From Sulfuricurvum sp. (GTDB taxonomy: Bacteria > Campylobacterota > Campylobacteria > Campylobacterales > Sulfurimonadaceae), in contig JAUYRN010000026.1 in the NCBI GenBank assembly GCA_030696775.1, positions 79,706 to 143,705 on the forward strand: a stretch of DNA of 64,000 bases, given 5' to 3'. Shown in pieces: positions 1-8,008 of the stretch. The first letter of the stretch is position 1. Each line of letters starts with the position of its first letter. The position numbers and the translations under genes are program-made. Below the pieces are notes generated by a model. The model made no database searches. It worked only from the letters and a program-made list of their open reading frames with translations, and was not told the origin of the DNA.

Positions 1-354
1 GGTAAGATAGCGGCTTTTATAGCCTTTTAGGGTCAAATAGATTCGAGCCATTTCGGCACGGTCATAGTGAGGGCACACGGTTACAATGGTTTTATTTTTA
101 TCCAATTCATCTAATCGATTTGGAAGTTCATTCAAGGGGATTTTTTTCATAAAAGGAAAGCTCCACACAGCCTGTTCCTCTTTGAAGCGGATATCAACAA
201 ATTCAACTTCACCCATTTTGTATAGCTCGACCGCTTCGAGGCTTTTAATCTTCATTTCGGTTCGCTCATTGTAGTCGAAGCGTTTGAGGTAGTTGTCGAA
301 ACTCTCTCCTTGCAAAGAAAGCGCAAGTAATAGGGATAATAAAATCTGTTTCAT
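1..354 (-). CDS. Rhodanese-like domain protein (partial, cut by window edge)
   Basis: The visible 118 codons start with a short hydrophobic N-terminus (MKQILLSLLLALSL), consistent with a signal peptide and export. The body resembles a rhodanese domain: a VEFVDIR strand followed later by VTVCPHYDRAEMA, where Cys and Arg are spaced C-x4-R as in the rhodanese active-site loop. Rhodaneses move sulfane sulfur or act as redox or arsenate accessory proteins. The gene lies 8 bases downstream of the exported thioredoxin gene and is probably the last seen gene of the leftward ars operon. The start at 354 is the only ATG upstream of the hydrophobic stretch. The C-terminus lies outside the window, so full length and any second domain are unknown. 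Confidence 0.7.
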   Translation of the reverse strand, partial: MKQILLSLLLALSLQGESFDNYLKRFDYNERTEMKIKSLEAVELYKMGEVEFVDIRFKEEQAVWSFPFMKKIPLNELPNRLDELDKNKTIVTVCPHYDRAEMARIYLTLKGYKSRYLT

Positions 355-362
355 CGTTTTGC

Positions 363-731
363 CTAAATCTTATGTTTCGCGAGAAACCGTTTGAGACCAT
401 CCGTGGTGAATCCACCGATATGACGGTCGATCTCATGCCCTTGTGCGTCATAGACGATTTGCGTCGGGATCATTTGGATTTTCATCGCACGGGCGGCATC
501 GCGCTCTTCACCGAGGTTGACGAAAAAGATTTTACGTTTAGGGTTGATTTCCATCTCACGGTAGAGGAGTTCTCCCATCTCTTGGCAAGCTTGGCACATT
601 GTTGAACCTGCTTCGACCATGACAACTTGACCTTTTCCGATCTCTTGTTTGACCAGAGCATACGGGCGCGGCTGCAATTCGGTAGAGTAGAGTGACGCAC
701 AGAGTGCGAATAACGAAAACAATTTAATCAT
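363..731 (-). CDS. Exported thioredoxin-fold protein
   Basis: The 122-residue protein has a hydrophobic signal peptide at about residues 1-17, then a thioredoxin fold with CQAC at residues 46-49 and the cis-proline motif IPTQ at about 88-91. The CxxC is not the classical CGPC, so its redox potential may differ. It probably acts in the periplasm as a thiol-disulfide oxidoreductase receiving electrons from the CcdA-like protein encoded just upstream. It sits in the leftward arsenic operon between the ccdA-like gene (12-base gap) and the rhodanese gene, suggesting it keeps exported or metalloid-binding thiols reduced. The substrate is not deducible from sequence. Confidence 0.8.
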   Translation of the reverse strand: MIKLFSLFALCASLYSTELQPRPYALVKQEIGKGQVVMVEAGSTMCQACQEMGELLYREMEINPKRKIFFVNLGEERDAARAMKIQMIPTQIVYDAQGHEIDRHIGGFTTDGLKRFLAKHKI

Positions 732-743
732 GATGTCATCCTT

Positions 744-1448
744 TTAGAGTTGTTGATACGCTAAGGTAAAGAAATATAGCCCGATAGCGATAAGGGCAAA
801 TGAGAAAATCTTGGTCATCCATCCGGTGATAAATGCTATTTTTGAGCTACTTGCAACCCCTTGGGCAAATCCGACCGATACCCCTGCCGCGAGAAGCAAA
901 AGTGAATGTCCTAATGCAAAGGTGAGGACAAGAGCGTAAGCATACCAATCGGGTGCATTAGCGGCAACGGTGATGATAGCAACCAGCGGAGCAGAGGCAC
1001 ACGGTGTCGAGACGAGACCGAACAGCATCCCGATCAAAAATGCCCCAACATAGCGTAGTGTGATGAGTCGGCTCATCCAGCGCGATTTGTCGATCACTTC
1101 GGGCAAAACCCCCAGAGAATATAAACCTATAGCAATGGCTACCAAACCTCCGCCGATGTACGCTTCGAGTGGCGCGATAGAGAAAAAATACCCCATCTTG
1201 GCGACCATATAAGCGAGAATTGAGAAGCTCACCGCCACACCCAGCGCAAACAGCGATGCGAAGATATAGGTAAAATATACCCGCTCACGAGGGCTTAGAT
1301 GGGAACTCATCCCCAAAGCACTCCCTACGAGCAATGGTACTGAGACAATAGAACAGGGGGCAAGAGAGGTAAGGGCGCCGATGCTAAACGCTCCTGCAAA
1401 AACGAGTGCGCCGTGCGATTCGAGTAGTTCTAAAAGAAAGCTTTCCAT
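744..1448 (-). CDS. CcdA/DsbD-like transmembrane electron-transfer protein
   Basis: The 234-residue integral membrane protein has about six hydrophobic helices and two conserved cysteine-proline motifs, SLAPCS near residue 32 and STPCASAP near residue 150. This is the pattern of the CcdA/DsbD transmembrane domain, which passes reducing equivalents from cytoplasmic thioredoxin to periplasmic thiols. Its start abuts the stop of the mini-thioredoxin gene, and an exported thioredoxin follows, so the three genes form a plausible relay: cytoplasmic CxxC protein, membrane carrier, periplasmic CxxC protein. A role in cytochrome c maturation is possible for the family, but the ars context argues for metalloid-related redox. 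Confidence 0.82.
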   Translation of the reverse strand: MESFLLELLESHGALVFAGAFSIGALTSLAPCSIVSVPLLVGSALGMSSHLSPRERVYFTYIFASLFALGVAVSFSILAYMVAKMGYFFSIAPLEAYIGGGLVAIAIGLYSLGVLPEVIDKSRWMSRLITLRYVGAFLIGMLFGLVSTPCASAPLVAIITVAANAPDWYAYALVLTFALGHSLLLLAAGVSVGFAQGVASSSKIAFITGWMTKIFSFALIAIGLYFFTLAYQQL

Positions 1449-1684
1449 CAGTGTGCTTGGATCAAGTCTTTGATCTCATTGATCGTGAGAAGTTTTCCGG
1501 TACTGACAACCTTCCCATCGATGACGAGTCCGGGGGTGCTCATCACACCGTATTCCATGATTTTCATAATATCTTCAACTTTTTCGATTTGAGCGAACAT
1601 TCCGCTTTGCGCTACCGCTTGTTTTGTTGCCGCTTCGAGGGCTTTGCATTTCGCACATCCCGTTCCTAAAATTTCGATTTTCAT
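1448..1684 (-). CDS. Mini-thioredoxin (redox-active disulfide protein)
   Basis: This 78-residue protein contains CAKC at residues 10-13 directly after the first beta strand and a STPGLVIDG segment with the cis-Pro region. It matches the small thioredoxin/glutaredoxin-like family often called redox-active disulfide protein 2. The ATG at 1684 was chosen over an upstream in-frame start because it overlaps the stop of the preceding gene (ATGA) and has AGGAG a few bases upstream. It is probably a cytoplasmic partner of the CcdA-like protein encoded next. These proteins are commonly linked to COG0701-type permeases and arsenic genes, as here. Confidence 0.8.
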   Translation of the reverse strand: MKIEILGTGCAKCKALEAATKQAVAQSGMFAQIEKVEDIMKIMEYGVMSTPGLVIDGKVVSTGKLLTINEIKDLIQAH

Positions 1685-1941
1685 TGTTTTTCTCCTATTA
1701 GACACTCTTGCATCATCGGTGCGAGGGTTTGGGCATCCACATCTCCTGTAATGGTGATCGTTGATCCTCCATCGACACTTTCGAGATCAATTGATTCGAT
1801 CTTTTGCATCATTGCAGGATCACAGTTACATGAACATTCTCCAGTTTTACATGCCTCTATTTTAGCACTTAACTCTTCAGTGCTAAAGCCTGAAAGAAAA
1901 GCTTTTACACCATTTTTTTGATTACTAATTTCGATTTTCAT
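1681..1941 (-). CDS. Small cysteine-cluster protein of the ars operon
   Basis: I do not recognise a family for this 86-residue protein. It contains a tight cluster of four cysteines at residues 31, 36, 38 and 40 (CKTGECSCNC), plus Cys80, and otherwise alternates helix- and strand-like segments with no signal peptide. The N-terminal MKIEI resembles the start of the mini-thioredoxin that follows. It lies 8 bases after the permease gene and overlaps the mini-thioredoxin start by four bases. The cysteine cluster and position suggest binding of As(III) or another thiophilic metal(loid), possibly as a chaperone for the permease; this is inference. Confidence 0.6.
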   Translation of the reverse strand: MKIEISNQKNGVKAFLSGFSTEELSAKIEACKTGECSCNCDPAMMQKIESIDLESVDGGSTITITGDVDAQTLAPMMQECLIGEKQ

Positions 1942-1949
1942 ATTAACTC

Positions 1950-2900
1950 CTATAAAATTGCGTTAAACAGATACCCGACACCCATAATTCCGAGTGTAAC
2001 GGTACCGAAAAAGATAGCGATGAGTTTGAGGCTCATCACCCGTTTTAGGATCATCGCTTCAGGGAGCGAGAGCGCCGTGATCGCCATCATAAATGAGAGA
2101 GCCGTCCCCAAAAGCATCCCTTTAGAAGTAAGCACTTCGATGAGAGGCATCACCCCTGCGGCGTTGGAGTACATCGGAATCCCTATCAATGTTGCCAGTG
2201 GTACGGCAAACGGATTGTTTCCTCCCGCTATAGAGGTAATAAACTCGGTCGGAACATAACCGTGGATAAACGCTCCCACACCAACACCGATCAAAACATA
2301 GAGCCAGATTTTACGAAGAATATCCAACGTGTATTCTTTTGCATAAATCAGACGTGTTTTGAATGCTATCACCTGATTTTCGGCGTGAATTTCCCCCTCT
2401 ATCGGTTTGACCTCGATGAGAACTTCTTTCTCTAATCCAAGTCTTCCGATGATAATACCGCCGACAATCGCCACCAGTAAACCAAACCCGATATACAGTG
2501 CCGTCACTTTCCAGCCAAATATCCCAAAGAGCATAGCAATGGCAATTTCGTTGTTCAGCGGTGCGGAAATGAGAAAGCTAAACGTTACCCCAAGCGGAAT
2601 CCGTGCTTGCAAAAAGCCTAAAAAGAGAGGAATTGCCGAACACGAACAAAATGGGGTGATAATCCCGAACAACGCGGCAAGGACATTCCCCGTATATTCG
2701 TGCTTTTTGCTTAAGTAAACTCGCACCTTTTCGGTCGAGAAATAAGAACGGAGTAAGGTTACGATAAAAATAATAACAATGAGTAAAAAGAGGATTTTGA
2801 CCGTATCATAGATAAAAAAGTTGAGAGCTTCAGAGAGTTTCTCCCCCTGAGGCATTTTTAGCCAATCATACACGATGATGTTAACGCTCTCCTGCCACAT
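1950..2900 (-). CDS. Permease of the COG0701/UPF0718 (ArsP-like) family
   Basis: The 316-residue membrane protein has about eight hydrophobic helices and the hallmark segment TPFCSCSAIPLF at about residues 101-112, followed by SAPLNNEIAIAM. This CxC-S-P signature defines the YraQ/ArsP permease family, members of which export organoarsenicals or trivalent arsenic. It follows arsC by two bases in the leftward ars operon. A second, unrelated efflux pump (ArsB) is encoded in the rightward operon, so the two may handle different arsenic species; for example this one could export methylated products. The substrate is inferred from context, not sequence. Confidence 0.82.
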   Translation of the reverse strand: MWQESVNIIVYDWLKMPQGEKLSEALNFFIYDTVKILFLLIVIIFIVTLLRSYFSTEKVRVYLSKKHEYTGNVLAALFGIITPFCSCSAIPLFLGFLQARIPLGVTFSFLISAPLNNEIAIAMLFGIFGWKVTALYIGFGLLVAIVGGIIIGRLGLEKEVLIEVKPIEGEIHAENQVIAFKTRLIYAKEYTLDILRKIWLYVLIGVGVGAFIHGYVPTEFITSIAGGNNPFAVPLATLIGIPMYSNAAGVMPLIEVLTSKGMLLGTALSFMMAITALSLPEAMILKRVMSLKLIAIFFGTVTLGIMGVGYLFNAIL

Positions 2901-2902
2901 GA

Positions 2903-3307
2903 TCAGTCACACAACTCGGATTTGATAATTGGCATGAGGGTCTCTTCGATTAGAGCAAGCGTTTTCGCGTATTCTTCCACTTCTTTACCGCTTGGGTCTT
3001 CGAAACTGACATGAATCGTTTTCACCGCTTTTGGAAACATCGGGCAGGTCTCATGCGCATGGTCACAGACGGTGACGACGAGATCGAACGGAGTTTCGAT
3101 GACGGTATCGATCACTTTGGAGTGGTACTCTTCTCTCCAGTACCCCTTTTCTTCGAGAAGCGCTTGCGCATTCGGATTTACTTTACCGCTGGCTTTAACG
3201 CCTGAGCTTTGTGCAAATACACAATCTCCCATTTTGGCATTGATGAGGGCTTCACCCATGATCGAGCGGCAGCTGTTTCCGGTGCAGAGGATAAGGACAT
3301 TTTTCAT
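2903..3307 (-). CDS. arsC: Arsenate reductase, thioredoxin-coupled type
   Basis: The 134-residue protein has the low-molecular-weight phosphatase P-loop ILCTGNSCRS with nucleophile Cys8, and a redox pair at Cys81 and Cys88 (CDHAHETC). This triad matches thioredoxin-dependent ArsC enzymes of the Staphylococcus aureus pI258 type, which reduce arsenate to arsenite. The start overlaps the arsR stop (ATGA), so translation is coupled. A second related reductase is encoded at 3745 on the other strand. Length and motifs are complete and nothing suggests inactivation. Confidence 0.92.
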   Translation of the reverse strand: MKNVLILCTGNSCRSIMGEALINAKMGDCVFAQSSGVKASGKVNPNAQALLEEKGYWREEYHSKVIDTVIETPFDLVVTVCDHAHETCPMFPKAVKTIHVSFEDPSGKEVEEYAKTLALIEETLMPIIKSELCD

Positions 3308-3627
3308 ATTTTACAGTCTCCAGTTTCAGATATTTTTATAAGCGGGGGAAGTTCAATTCCCAAACAACGGATTTCCGCCAACGCTTCACTACGAAAACGA
3401 TCCAGTGGGGTACGTATGGAATAATATGCCCACGTACCGCACCGATCAACCCGTAAAAATCCCCCATCTTTGAGGATTTTTAGGTGACGTGAAAGACGTG
3501 ACTGAATCATACCGAGTGAAGATTGCAAATCGCATACACACAGCGGGCCGTGTTGATCTAAAAATGCGAGCAACTTTACGCGAGTTTCATCGTTCAGTGC
3601 GGATACTGTCTCTAAAAATATTTCCAT
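3304..3627 (-). CDS. arsR: ArsR-family metalloregulatory repressor
   Basis: The 107-residue winged-helix protein has CVCDLQ at residues 30-35, the As(III)-binding site of the alpha-3 helix in ArsR proteins (ELCVCDL type), followed by the recognition helix QSRLSRHLKIL. It would repress the operon until As(III) binds the cysteines. It is the first gene of the leftward operon; a dyad matching ATCAA-N6-TTGAT at 3673-3688 lies between it and the divergent arsC2, so it probably controls both directions. Further cysteines near the C-terminus (RCLGIE and GDCKI) may also bind metal. Confidence 0.92.
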   Translation of the reverse strand: MEIFLETVSALNDETRVKLLAFLDQHGPLCVCDLQSSLGMIQSRLSRHLKILKDGGFLRVDRCGTWAYYSIRTPLDRFRSEALAEIRCLGIELPPLIKISETGDCKI

Positions 3628-3672
3628 AGATCACCTCCGATTATCGACATTGTAACACAAATGAAACAATAT

Positions 3673-3713
3673 ATCAAGATATGTTGATTTAATAGAATCT
3701 TTTTTGCTATAGT
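3673..3713 (+). promoter_or_regulatory. Putative ArsR operator overlapping the arsC2-arsB promoter
   Basis: The dyad ATCAA-GATATG-TTGAT occupies 3673-3688, a form typical of ArsR-family operators. The right half begins a plausible -35 (TTGATT, 3684-3689), followed 18 bases later by TATAGT (3708-3713) as -10 for the rightward operon. Repressor bound here would block the rightward promoter and, from its position about 45 bases upstream of arsR, probably also the leftward one. The promoter call is by eye only. Confidence 0.6.
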
Positions 3714-3744
3714 GTTGTTATCCAAAACAACCAAAGGGGATTTC

Positions 3745-4182
3745 ATGTTGAAAGTATTATTCGTTTGTGTCCATAACAGTGCACGTAGCCAGATGGCGGA
3801 AGCGTTTTTCAACCAGTACGCACAAGGTAGCGATTGTGCCGAAAGTGCCGGGATTGAACCGGGCAAGATGAACCCTTATGTTGTCCGTGCGATGGCGGAA
3901 AAAGGGTTCGATTTTTCTGAAAATCAAACCAAAGGGGTGTTTGCGCTTTACAAAGAGGGTCGAACCTACAGTCACGTGATTACCGTTTGTGATGCTCAAG
4001 CGGCACAGAGATGTCCTATTTTTCCCGGTATCAGCCGTATTATTATGTGGAGCTTTCCCGATCCCTCAACCTTTGTTGGGGCTGATGATGAAATCATGGA
4101 ACAAGTTCGCGTTGTTCGTGATACAATCGAATCAAAAGTAAAAGCATTTATTGCTAATCCAGCTAAAGAGAATATTTCATGA
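3745..4182 (+). CDS. arsC: Second arsenate reductase, LMW phosphatase family
   Basis: The 145-residue protein begins MLKVLFVCVHNSARSQMAEA, with P-loop Cys8, and has Cys82 and Cys90 (CDAQAAQRC) as the likely redox pair. This is another thioredoxin-type arsenate reductase, diverged from the one on the other strand. The ATG at 3745 is preferred over an upstream in-frame start because AAAGGGGA sits just upstream and the P-loop must be near the N-terminus. The stop overlaps the arsB start (ATGA). Having two reductases, each paired with a different transporter, may widen expression range or thiol-partner use. Confidence 0.9.
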   Translation: MLKVLFVCVHNSARSQMAEAFFNQYAQGSDCAESAGIEPGKMNPYVVRAMAEKGFDFSENQTKGVFALYKEGRTYSHVITVCDAQAAQRCPIFPGISRIIMWSFPDPSTFVGADDEIMEQVRVVRDTIESKVKAFIANPAKENIS

Positions 4183-5432
4183 TAATAGCTAGTGCAATTT
4201 TTTTAGTGACACTGATTTTCGTCATTTGGCAACCGCGCGGATTGCAGATCGGCACAACGGCGGTAGTCGGTGCTGCTGCTGCTGTGATCCTCGGAGTCGT
4301 GAGCCTTACGGATGTATGGACGGTTACTTCCATCGTTTGGGATGCAACACTTGCCTTTATCGGTATTATCATCCTATCGATGGTGCTCGATGAGATCGGC
4401 TTTTTTGAGTGGGCGGCACTAAAAATGGCACGACTCTCTGGCGGTAACGGTCACTTGATGTTTGTTTATATCCTGATTCTCGGAGCATTGGTAGCGGCTT
4501 TTTTCGCCAACGACGGTGCGGCATTGATCCTAACTCCGATTGTATTAGCGAAAATGAAATATCTAAAGATGAAACCTCTCGCCATGTTCGCATTTTTGAT
4601 GGCGGGCGGATTTATCGGTGACAGTGCTTCCAATCCGCTCGTAATCTCAAACCTTACCAACATCGTAACAGCGGGTTATTTTCACATAGGATTTTGGGAA
4701 TATGCTAAAACGATGTTTCTCCCCAATCTTCTCAGTATACTCGCGTCGATTGCCGTATTATGGATTTATTTTCGCAAAGATATTCCGACCCACATCGACA
4801 TTACGCAACTGGCATCTCCTGAGTCAGCGATTAAAAACATGACGATGTTCCGCCTCAGTTGGTGGTTCTTGGGTCTCTTGATGATAGGTTATTTCATCGG
4901 TGATGCGTATCATCTCCCTATCTCGGTATTTGCTTTGGGCGGTGCATTGGTCTTTTTAGCCATCGCAACTTACTTTAAAGCAACAAAACCCATTATGACT
5001 ATCAAAGCGGCACCGTGGCAGGTCGTGTGGTTTAGCATCGGACTTTATGTTGTTGTTTATGGTCTTAAAAATGGCGGATTAACAACCTATCTTGCTGGAT
5101 TGATTATAGAGTTACAAAGTATGGGAAATGTCTATGCCATAATCGGAACAGGCTTTTTATCTGCAATCTTAAGCTCAATAATGAACAATATGCCTACTAT
5201 TATGATTATGGACATCGCGATTTCCGAAGCGGGGAATAGTGCATTGGCGTATGCCAATATTATTGGATGTAACCTCGGACCTAAAATGACCCCGATCGGA
5301 TCACTCGCGACACTTCTTTGGCTCCATGTTTTGGCGCAAAAAGGGGTCAAGATCGGATGGGGTGAATACATGAAGGTAGGGTTGGTCATTACACCACCGG
5401 TGTTGTTGGTGGCGTTGATAGGGCTATTATAA
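4179..5432 (+). CDS. arsB: Arsenite efflux pump ArsB
   Basis: The 417-residue protein has about eleven to twelve hydrophobic helices and belongs to the ArsB/NhaD superfamily. Recognisable segments are FFANDGAALILTPIVLA at about residues 108-124, GDSASNPLVISNLTNIV around 148-164, and NMPTIMIMDIAI in the C-terminal half. ArsB exports As(OH)3 using the proton gradient. It is coupled to arsC2 by a 4-base overlap, so the products act in sequence, reduction then efflux. Length is typical for ArsB (about 420-430 residues). Confidence 0.92.
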   Translation: MIIASAIFLVTLIFVIWQPRGLQIGTTAVVGAAAAVILGVVSLTDVWTVTSIVWDATLAFIGIIILSMVLDEIGFFEWAALKMARLSGGNGHLMFVYILILGALVAAFFANDGAALILTPIVLAKMKYLKMKPLAMFAFLMAGGFIGDSASNPLVISNLTNIVTAGYFHIGFWEYAKTMFLPNLLSILASIAVLWIYFRKDIPTHIDITQLASPESAIKNMTMFRLSWWFLGLLMIGYFIGDAYHLPISVFALGGALVFLAIATYFKATKPIMTIKAAPWQVVWFSIGLYVVVYGLKNGGLTTYLAGLIIELQSMGNVYAIIGTGFLSAILSSIMNNMPTIMIMDIAISEAGNSALAYANIIGCNLGPKMTPIGSLATLLWLHVLAQKGVKIGWGEYMKVGLVITPPVLLVALIGLL

Positions 5433-5480
5433 AAAGTAATTATTCAGTAAAATAGCACTTTTTACAGTTAGAGGATCACA

Positions 5481-6839
5481 ATGGCTTCATCTCAATGCGC
5501 ACTACAAGGTATCATCACTCTCTACAGTGATCTTGCCCAAAACCCCGATAAAGATTTCGGATGGGACAAAGGGATAATAAATGCCCGAAGCCACGCTTAT
5601 AAAGAGGAGTGGATTGCCAAGCTTCCCACGGCGATGTGGGACTATTGTGCTGCTGTCGGTAATCCGTTTGATCTTGGAGAGTTTCCCAAGGGGGCGAGTG
5701 TTTTAGATCTGGGATGCGGAGCGGGTGTCGATTTGTGTGTTGCAGCATTGCTCGTGGGCGAGGGAGGTAAGGTTATCGGTGTAGATATTACGCCGTTGAT
5801 GGTTGCAACCGCAAGCCGTCACGCCAAAGAAGCGGGCTTGAACAATGTTGAAGTAATGGAGGGGAATCTCGAACATCTCCCCCTTGAAAACGAAAGTATT
5901 GACATCGTCATCTCCAACGGTGCGATAAACCTTGCATCCTCCAAGTCAAAAGTATTTGAAGAAATTTATCGTGTTCTAAAGGCTGAAGGTAAACTATATT
6001 TTGCCGATATGATCGATATATCGGAGGGAAGCTGTGCAACGTCATGTTGTTCCTCTTCGCAAGGCGACTGGGCCAACTGTGTAGAGGGGACACTCACCAA
6101 GGAGGCTTTAATAGAATTGATGGGTGAATCGGGATTTGTGAATGTTGAGTGTATGGGAACTAACCACTACACGACAGCACCTACTACCGCTGGGGCAACC
6201 TTTAGAGCGACCAAGGGCTATGGGAACGTTAAACAGCGCCATTGGGAAAACGTCTATACAACTAAAGATATGAGTAAAGTCGGCTGGTATCAAAGAGAGC
6301 CTTCGATCTCCCTCTCATTATTGCAAAAAATCGGCTCAACTTCCAAAGATCTATTTATCGATGTGGGATGCGGTGTTTCTACGCTGGCGGATACGCTGAT
6401 ACATTTAGGATATAGAGATATTACACTCCTCGATATTTCTCAAAGTGCATTGGAGATTGTCAAAAAACGGCTTGGGGCATCTGCGGATATTCCCCTCTAC
6501 CGTGTCGGTGATGTATGTGCATTTTCATCGGACAACCTTTTTGATGTATGGCATGACCGTGCGGTATTTCATTTTCTTCAAAAAGAGGAGGAACAACTTG
6601 CCTATATAGAGACTCTCTATCGTTCACTTGCTCCTAAAGGGCATGCAATCATTGGGACGTTTGCGATAGATGGTCCTGATAGTTGCAGCGCATTGCCGGT
6701 TCGACAATACGATGAAGAGCGGATAAAAAATATCATTCGAGACCGTTTTGATCTTATCAATGTTATCGATGATACACATATTACACCGAGTGGAAGTGAG
6801 CAAAAGTATTCCTTTTTCGTGCTACGACCAAAGCAATAA
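5481..6839 (+). CDS. Two-domain SAM methyltransferase (ArsM-like domain fused to a second class I methyltransferase)
   Basis: The 452-residue protein carries two SAM-binding domains. The first (about residues 25-245) has VLDLGCGAG at 74-82 and resembles arsenite methyltransferase ArsM; a cysteine-rich loop (Cys185, 189, 190) and WANCVEGTLTKEAL with Cys200, then Cys224, fit As(III)-binding positions of that family. The second (about 253-452) starts RHWENVYTTKDMSKVGWYQ and has IDVGCGVS near 293-300, matching a family of unassigned class I methyltransferases. A start at 5481 follows AGAGGAT. It is the third gene of the arsC2-arsB operon, 48 bases after arsB. Methylation of As(III) is likely; the role of the fused second domain is unknown. 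Confidence 0.75.
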   Translation: MASSQCALQGIITLYSDLAQNPDKDFGWDKGIINARSHAYKEEWIAKLPTAMWDYCAAVGNPFDLGEFPKGASVLDLGCGAGVDLCVAALLVGEGGKVIGVDITPLMVATASRHAKEAGLNNVEVMEGNLEHLPLENESIDIVISNGAINLASSKSKVFEEIYRVLKAEGKLYFADMIDISEGSCATSCCSSSQGDWANCVEGTLTKEALIELMGESGFVNVECMGTNHYTTAPTTAGATFRATKGYGNVKQRHWENVYTTKDMSKVGWYQREPSISLSLLQKIGSTSKDLFIDVGCGVSTLADTLIHLGYRDITLLDISQSALEIVKKRLGASADIPLYRVGDVCAFSSDNLFDVWHDRAVFHFLQKEEEQLAYIETLYRSLAPKGHAIIGTFAIDGPDSCSALPVRQYDEERIKNIIRDRFDLINVIDDTHITPSGSEQKYSFFVLRPKQ

Positions 6840-6854
6840 ATATGTTAAAAGTTC

Positions 6855-6879
6855 ATTTCGGGTTGATTTAACCCGAAAT
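6855..6879. terminator. Convergent intrinsic terminator hairpin
   Basis: A perfect 10-bp inverted repeat, ATTTCGGGTT (6855-6864) and AACCCGAAAT (6870-6879) with a 5-base loop, lies between the convergent methyltransferase and diguanylate cyclase genes and overlaps the stop codon of the latter. It is placed to end transcription from either side. The flanking T-runs are short. Confidence 0.6.
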
Positions 6880-7950
6880 AACCCGATTTCTCCCTTGTTC
6901 TTTTGCCTCATATAGATACTTGTCGCCTTGATTAACGAGCGTCGCAAATTTATCGATATTTTCGCTGTTTTCGATCAGACCAATACTTACCGTCACATGG
7001 ATAACGTGATCATCATAGATGATCGGTGTCGATTCAATGGTGTGGCGTATACGCTCGGCAATCGTTTTGGCTTCACGCAGATCAGTTTGCGGAAGTACAA
7101 TCCCGAACTCCTCACCGCCAAGCCGTCCGACAATATCGTAATCGCGAGTTTGCTCCAAAAGAATATTGGCAACCGTTTCAATGACACGGTCACCGCATTC
7201 ATGTCCGTAGGTGTCGTTAACCCGTTTAAAATGGTCAATATCGAGCATCATAAATGATATCCCTTTGCTGTTTTCCCAATGACGATCTGATTCTTCGTAC
7301 CAAGTACGACGGTTGAGGAGATTGGATAAGGAATCCAATGACATAAGTAGATGGTTCTCATAGGCGTTGACGTAGGCTTCTACACTCATTCGATGGTTTA
7401 AAACAACGAGAATAAAGACATAGCCTGCCAGCGGAATCGCGAAAAAGAGATAGATAAACAACGCATCGGCTGTAGAACCGATCCATGACATCATAAAGGC
7501 AACAAATACTATTTGGTACGTTTCCATAATGAGATAAATTTTTTTACTCAATAAAGGTGCGAGCATGATCGTCGGGACGAGATAAAACATCCAAGCCAGT
7601 GCCGCAAAAAAATAACTGTTGCCATAGAGCAGGTAGGTTAATACTGTTGCGCTAAATCCCATCGTACCGAAGATCGTGATTGCTTCCACTCGATGGTTAC
7701 GGAAATAGGAGTATGCCACGGCAACCACCACCATCACCGCAAAAAATGCAGTTGTGAGCCGTCCGCCCAAAACATAAAAAAATTCACCTTTAGGGGCATG
7801 GATTTGATAATCAAACGGGATGTAGATCAGTGAAAGAACGACACCGATATAACTAAACAATAAAAAGTTTTTGTAGATTCGTTGAGCGTAGTACTCTTCG
7901 TACGACTCGAAACGGATAAGTCGGTTTAACGGGACAAGGGGTTTGTGCAT
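6868..7950 (-). CDS. Membrane diguanylate cyclase (GGDEF)
   Basis: The 360-residue protein has six hydrophobic helices in its N-terminal 190 residues and a C-terminal GGDEF domain. The domain contains MLDIDHFKRVNDTYGH, then GRLGGEEF, so the active site is the functional GGEEF form. RDYD lies five residues before it, matching the RxxD inhibitory site for product feedback. It should make cyclic di-GMP from GTP at the membrane. The N-terminal sensor is not a recognised family. It stands alone, convergent with the methyltransferase gene and separated from the downstream-reading kinase by about 58 bases. Confidence 0.9.
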   Translation of the reverse strand: MHKPLVPLNRLIRFESYEEYYAQRIYKNFLLFSYIGVVLSLIYIPFDYQIHAPKGEFFYVLGGRLTTAFFAVMVVVAVAYSYFRNHRVEAITIFGTMGFSATVLTYLLYGNSYFFAALAWMFYLVPTIMLAPLLSKKIYLIMETYQIVFVAFMMSWIGSTADALFIYLFFAIPLAGYVFILVVLNHRMSVEAYVNAYENHLLMSLDSLSNLLNRRTWYEESDRHWENSKGISFMMLDIDHFKRVNDTYGHECGDRVIETVANILLEQTRDYDIVGRLGGEEFGIVLPQTDLREAKTIAERIRHTIESTPIIYDDHVIHVTVSIGLIENSENIDKFATLVNQGDKYLYEAKEQGRNRVISG

Positions 7951-8008
7951 TACTACTCCATGAAAAGGTCTCTTCTCATAGAGTACGACAAGTTATGTTA
8001 TCAAACTC

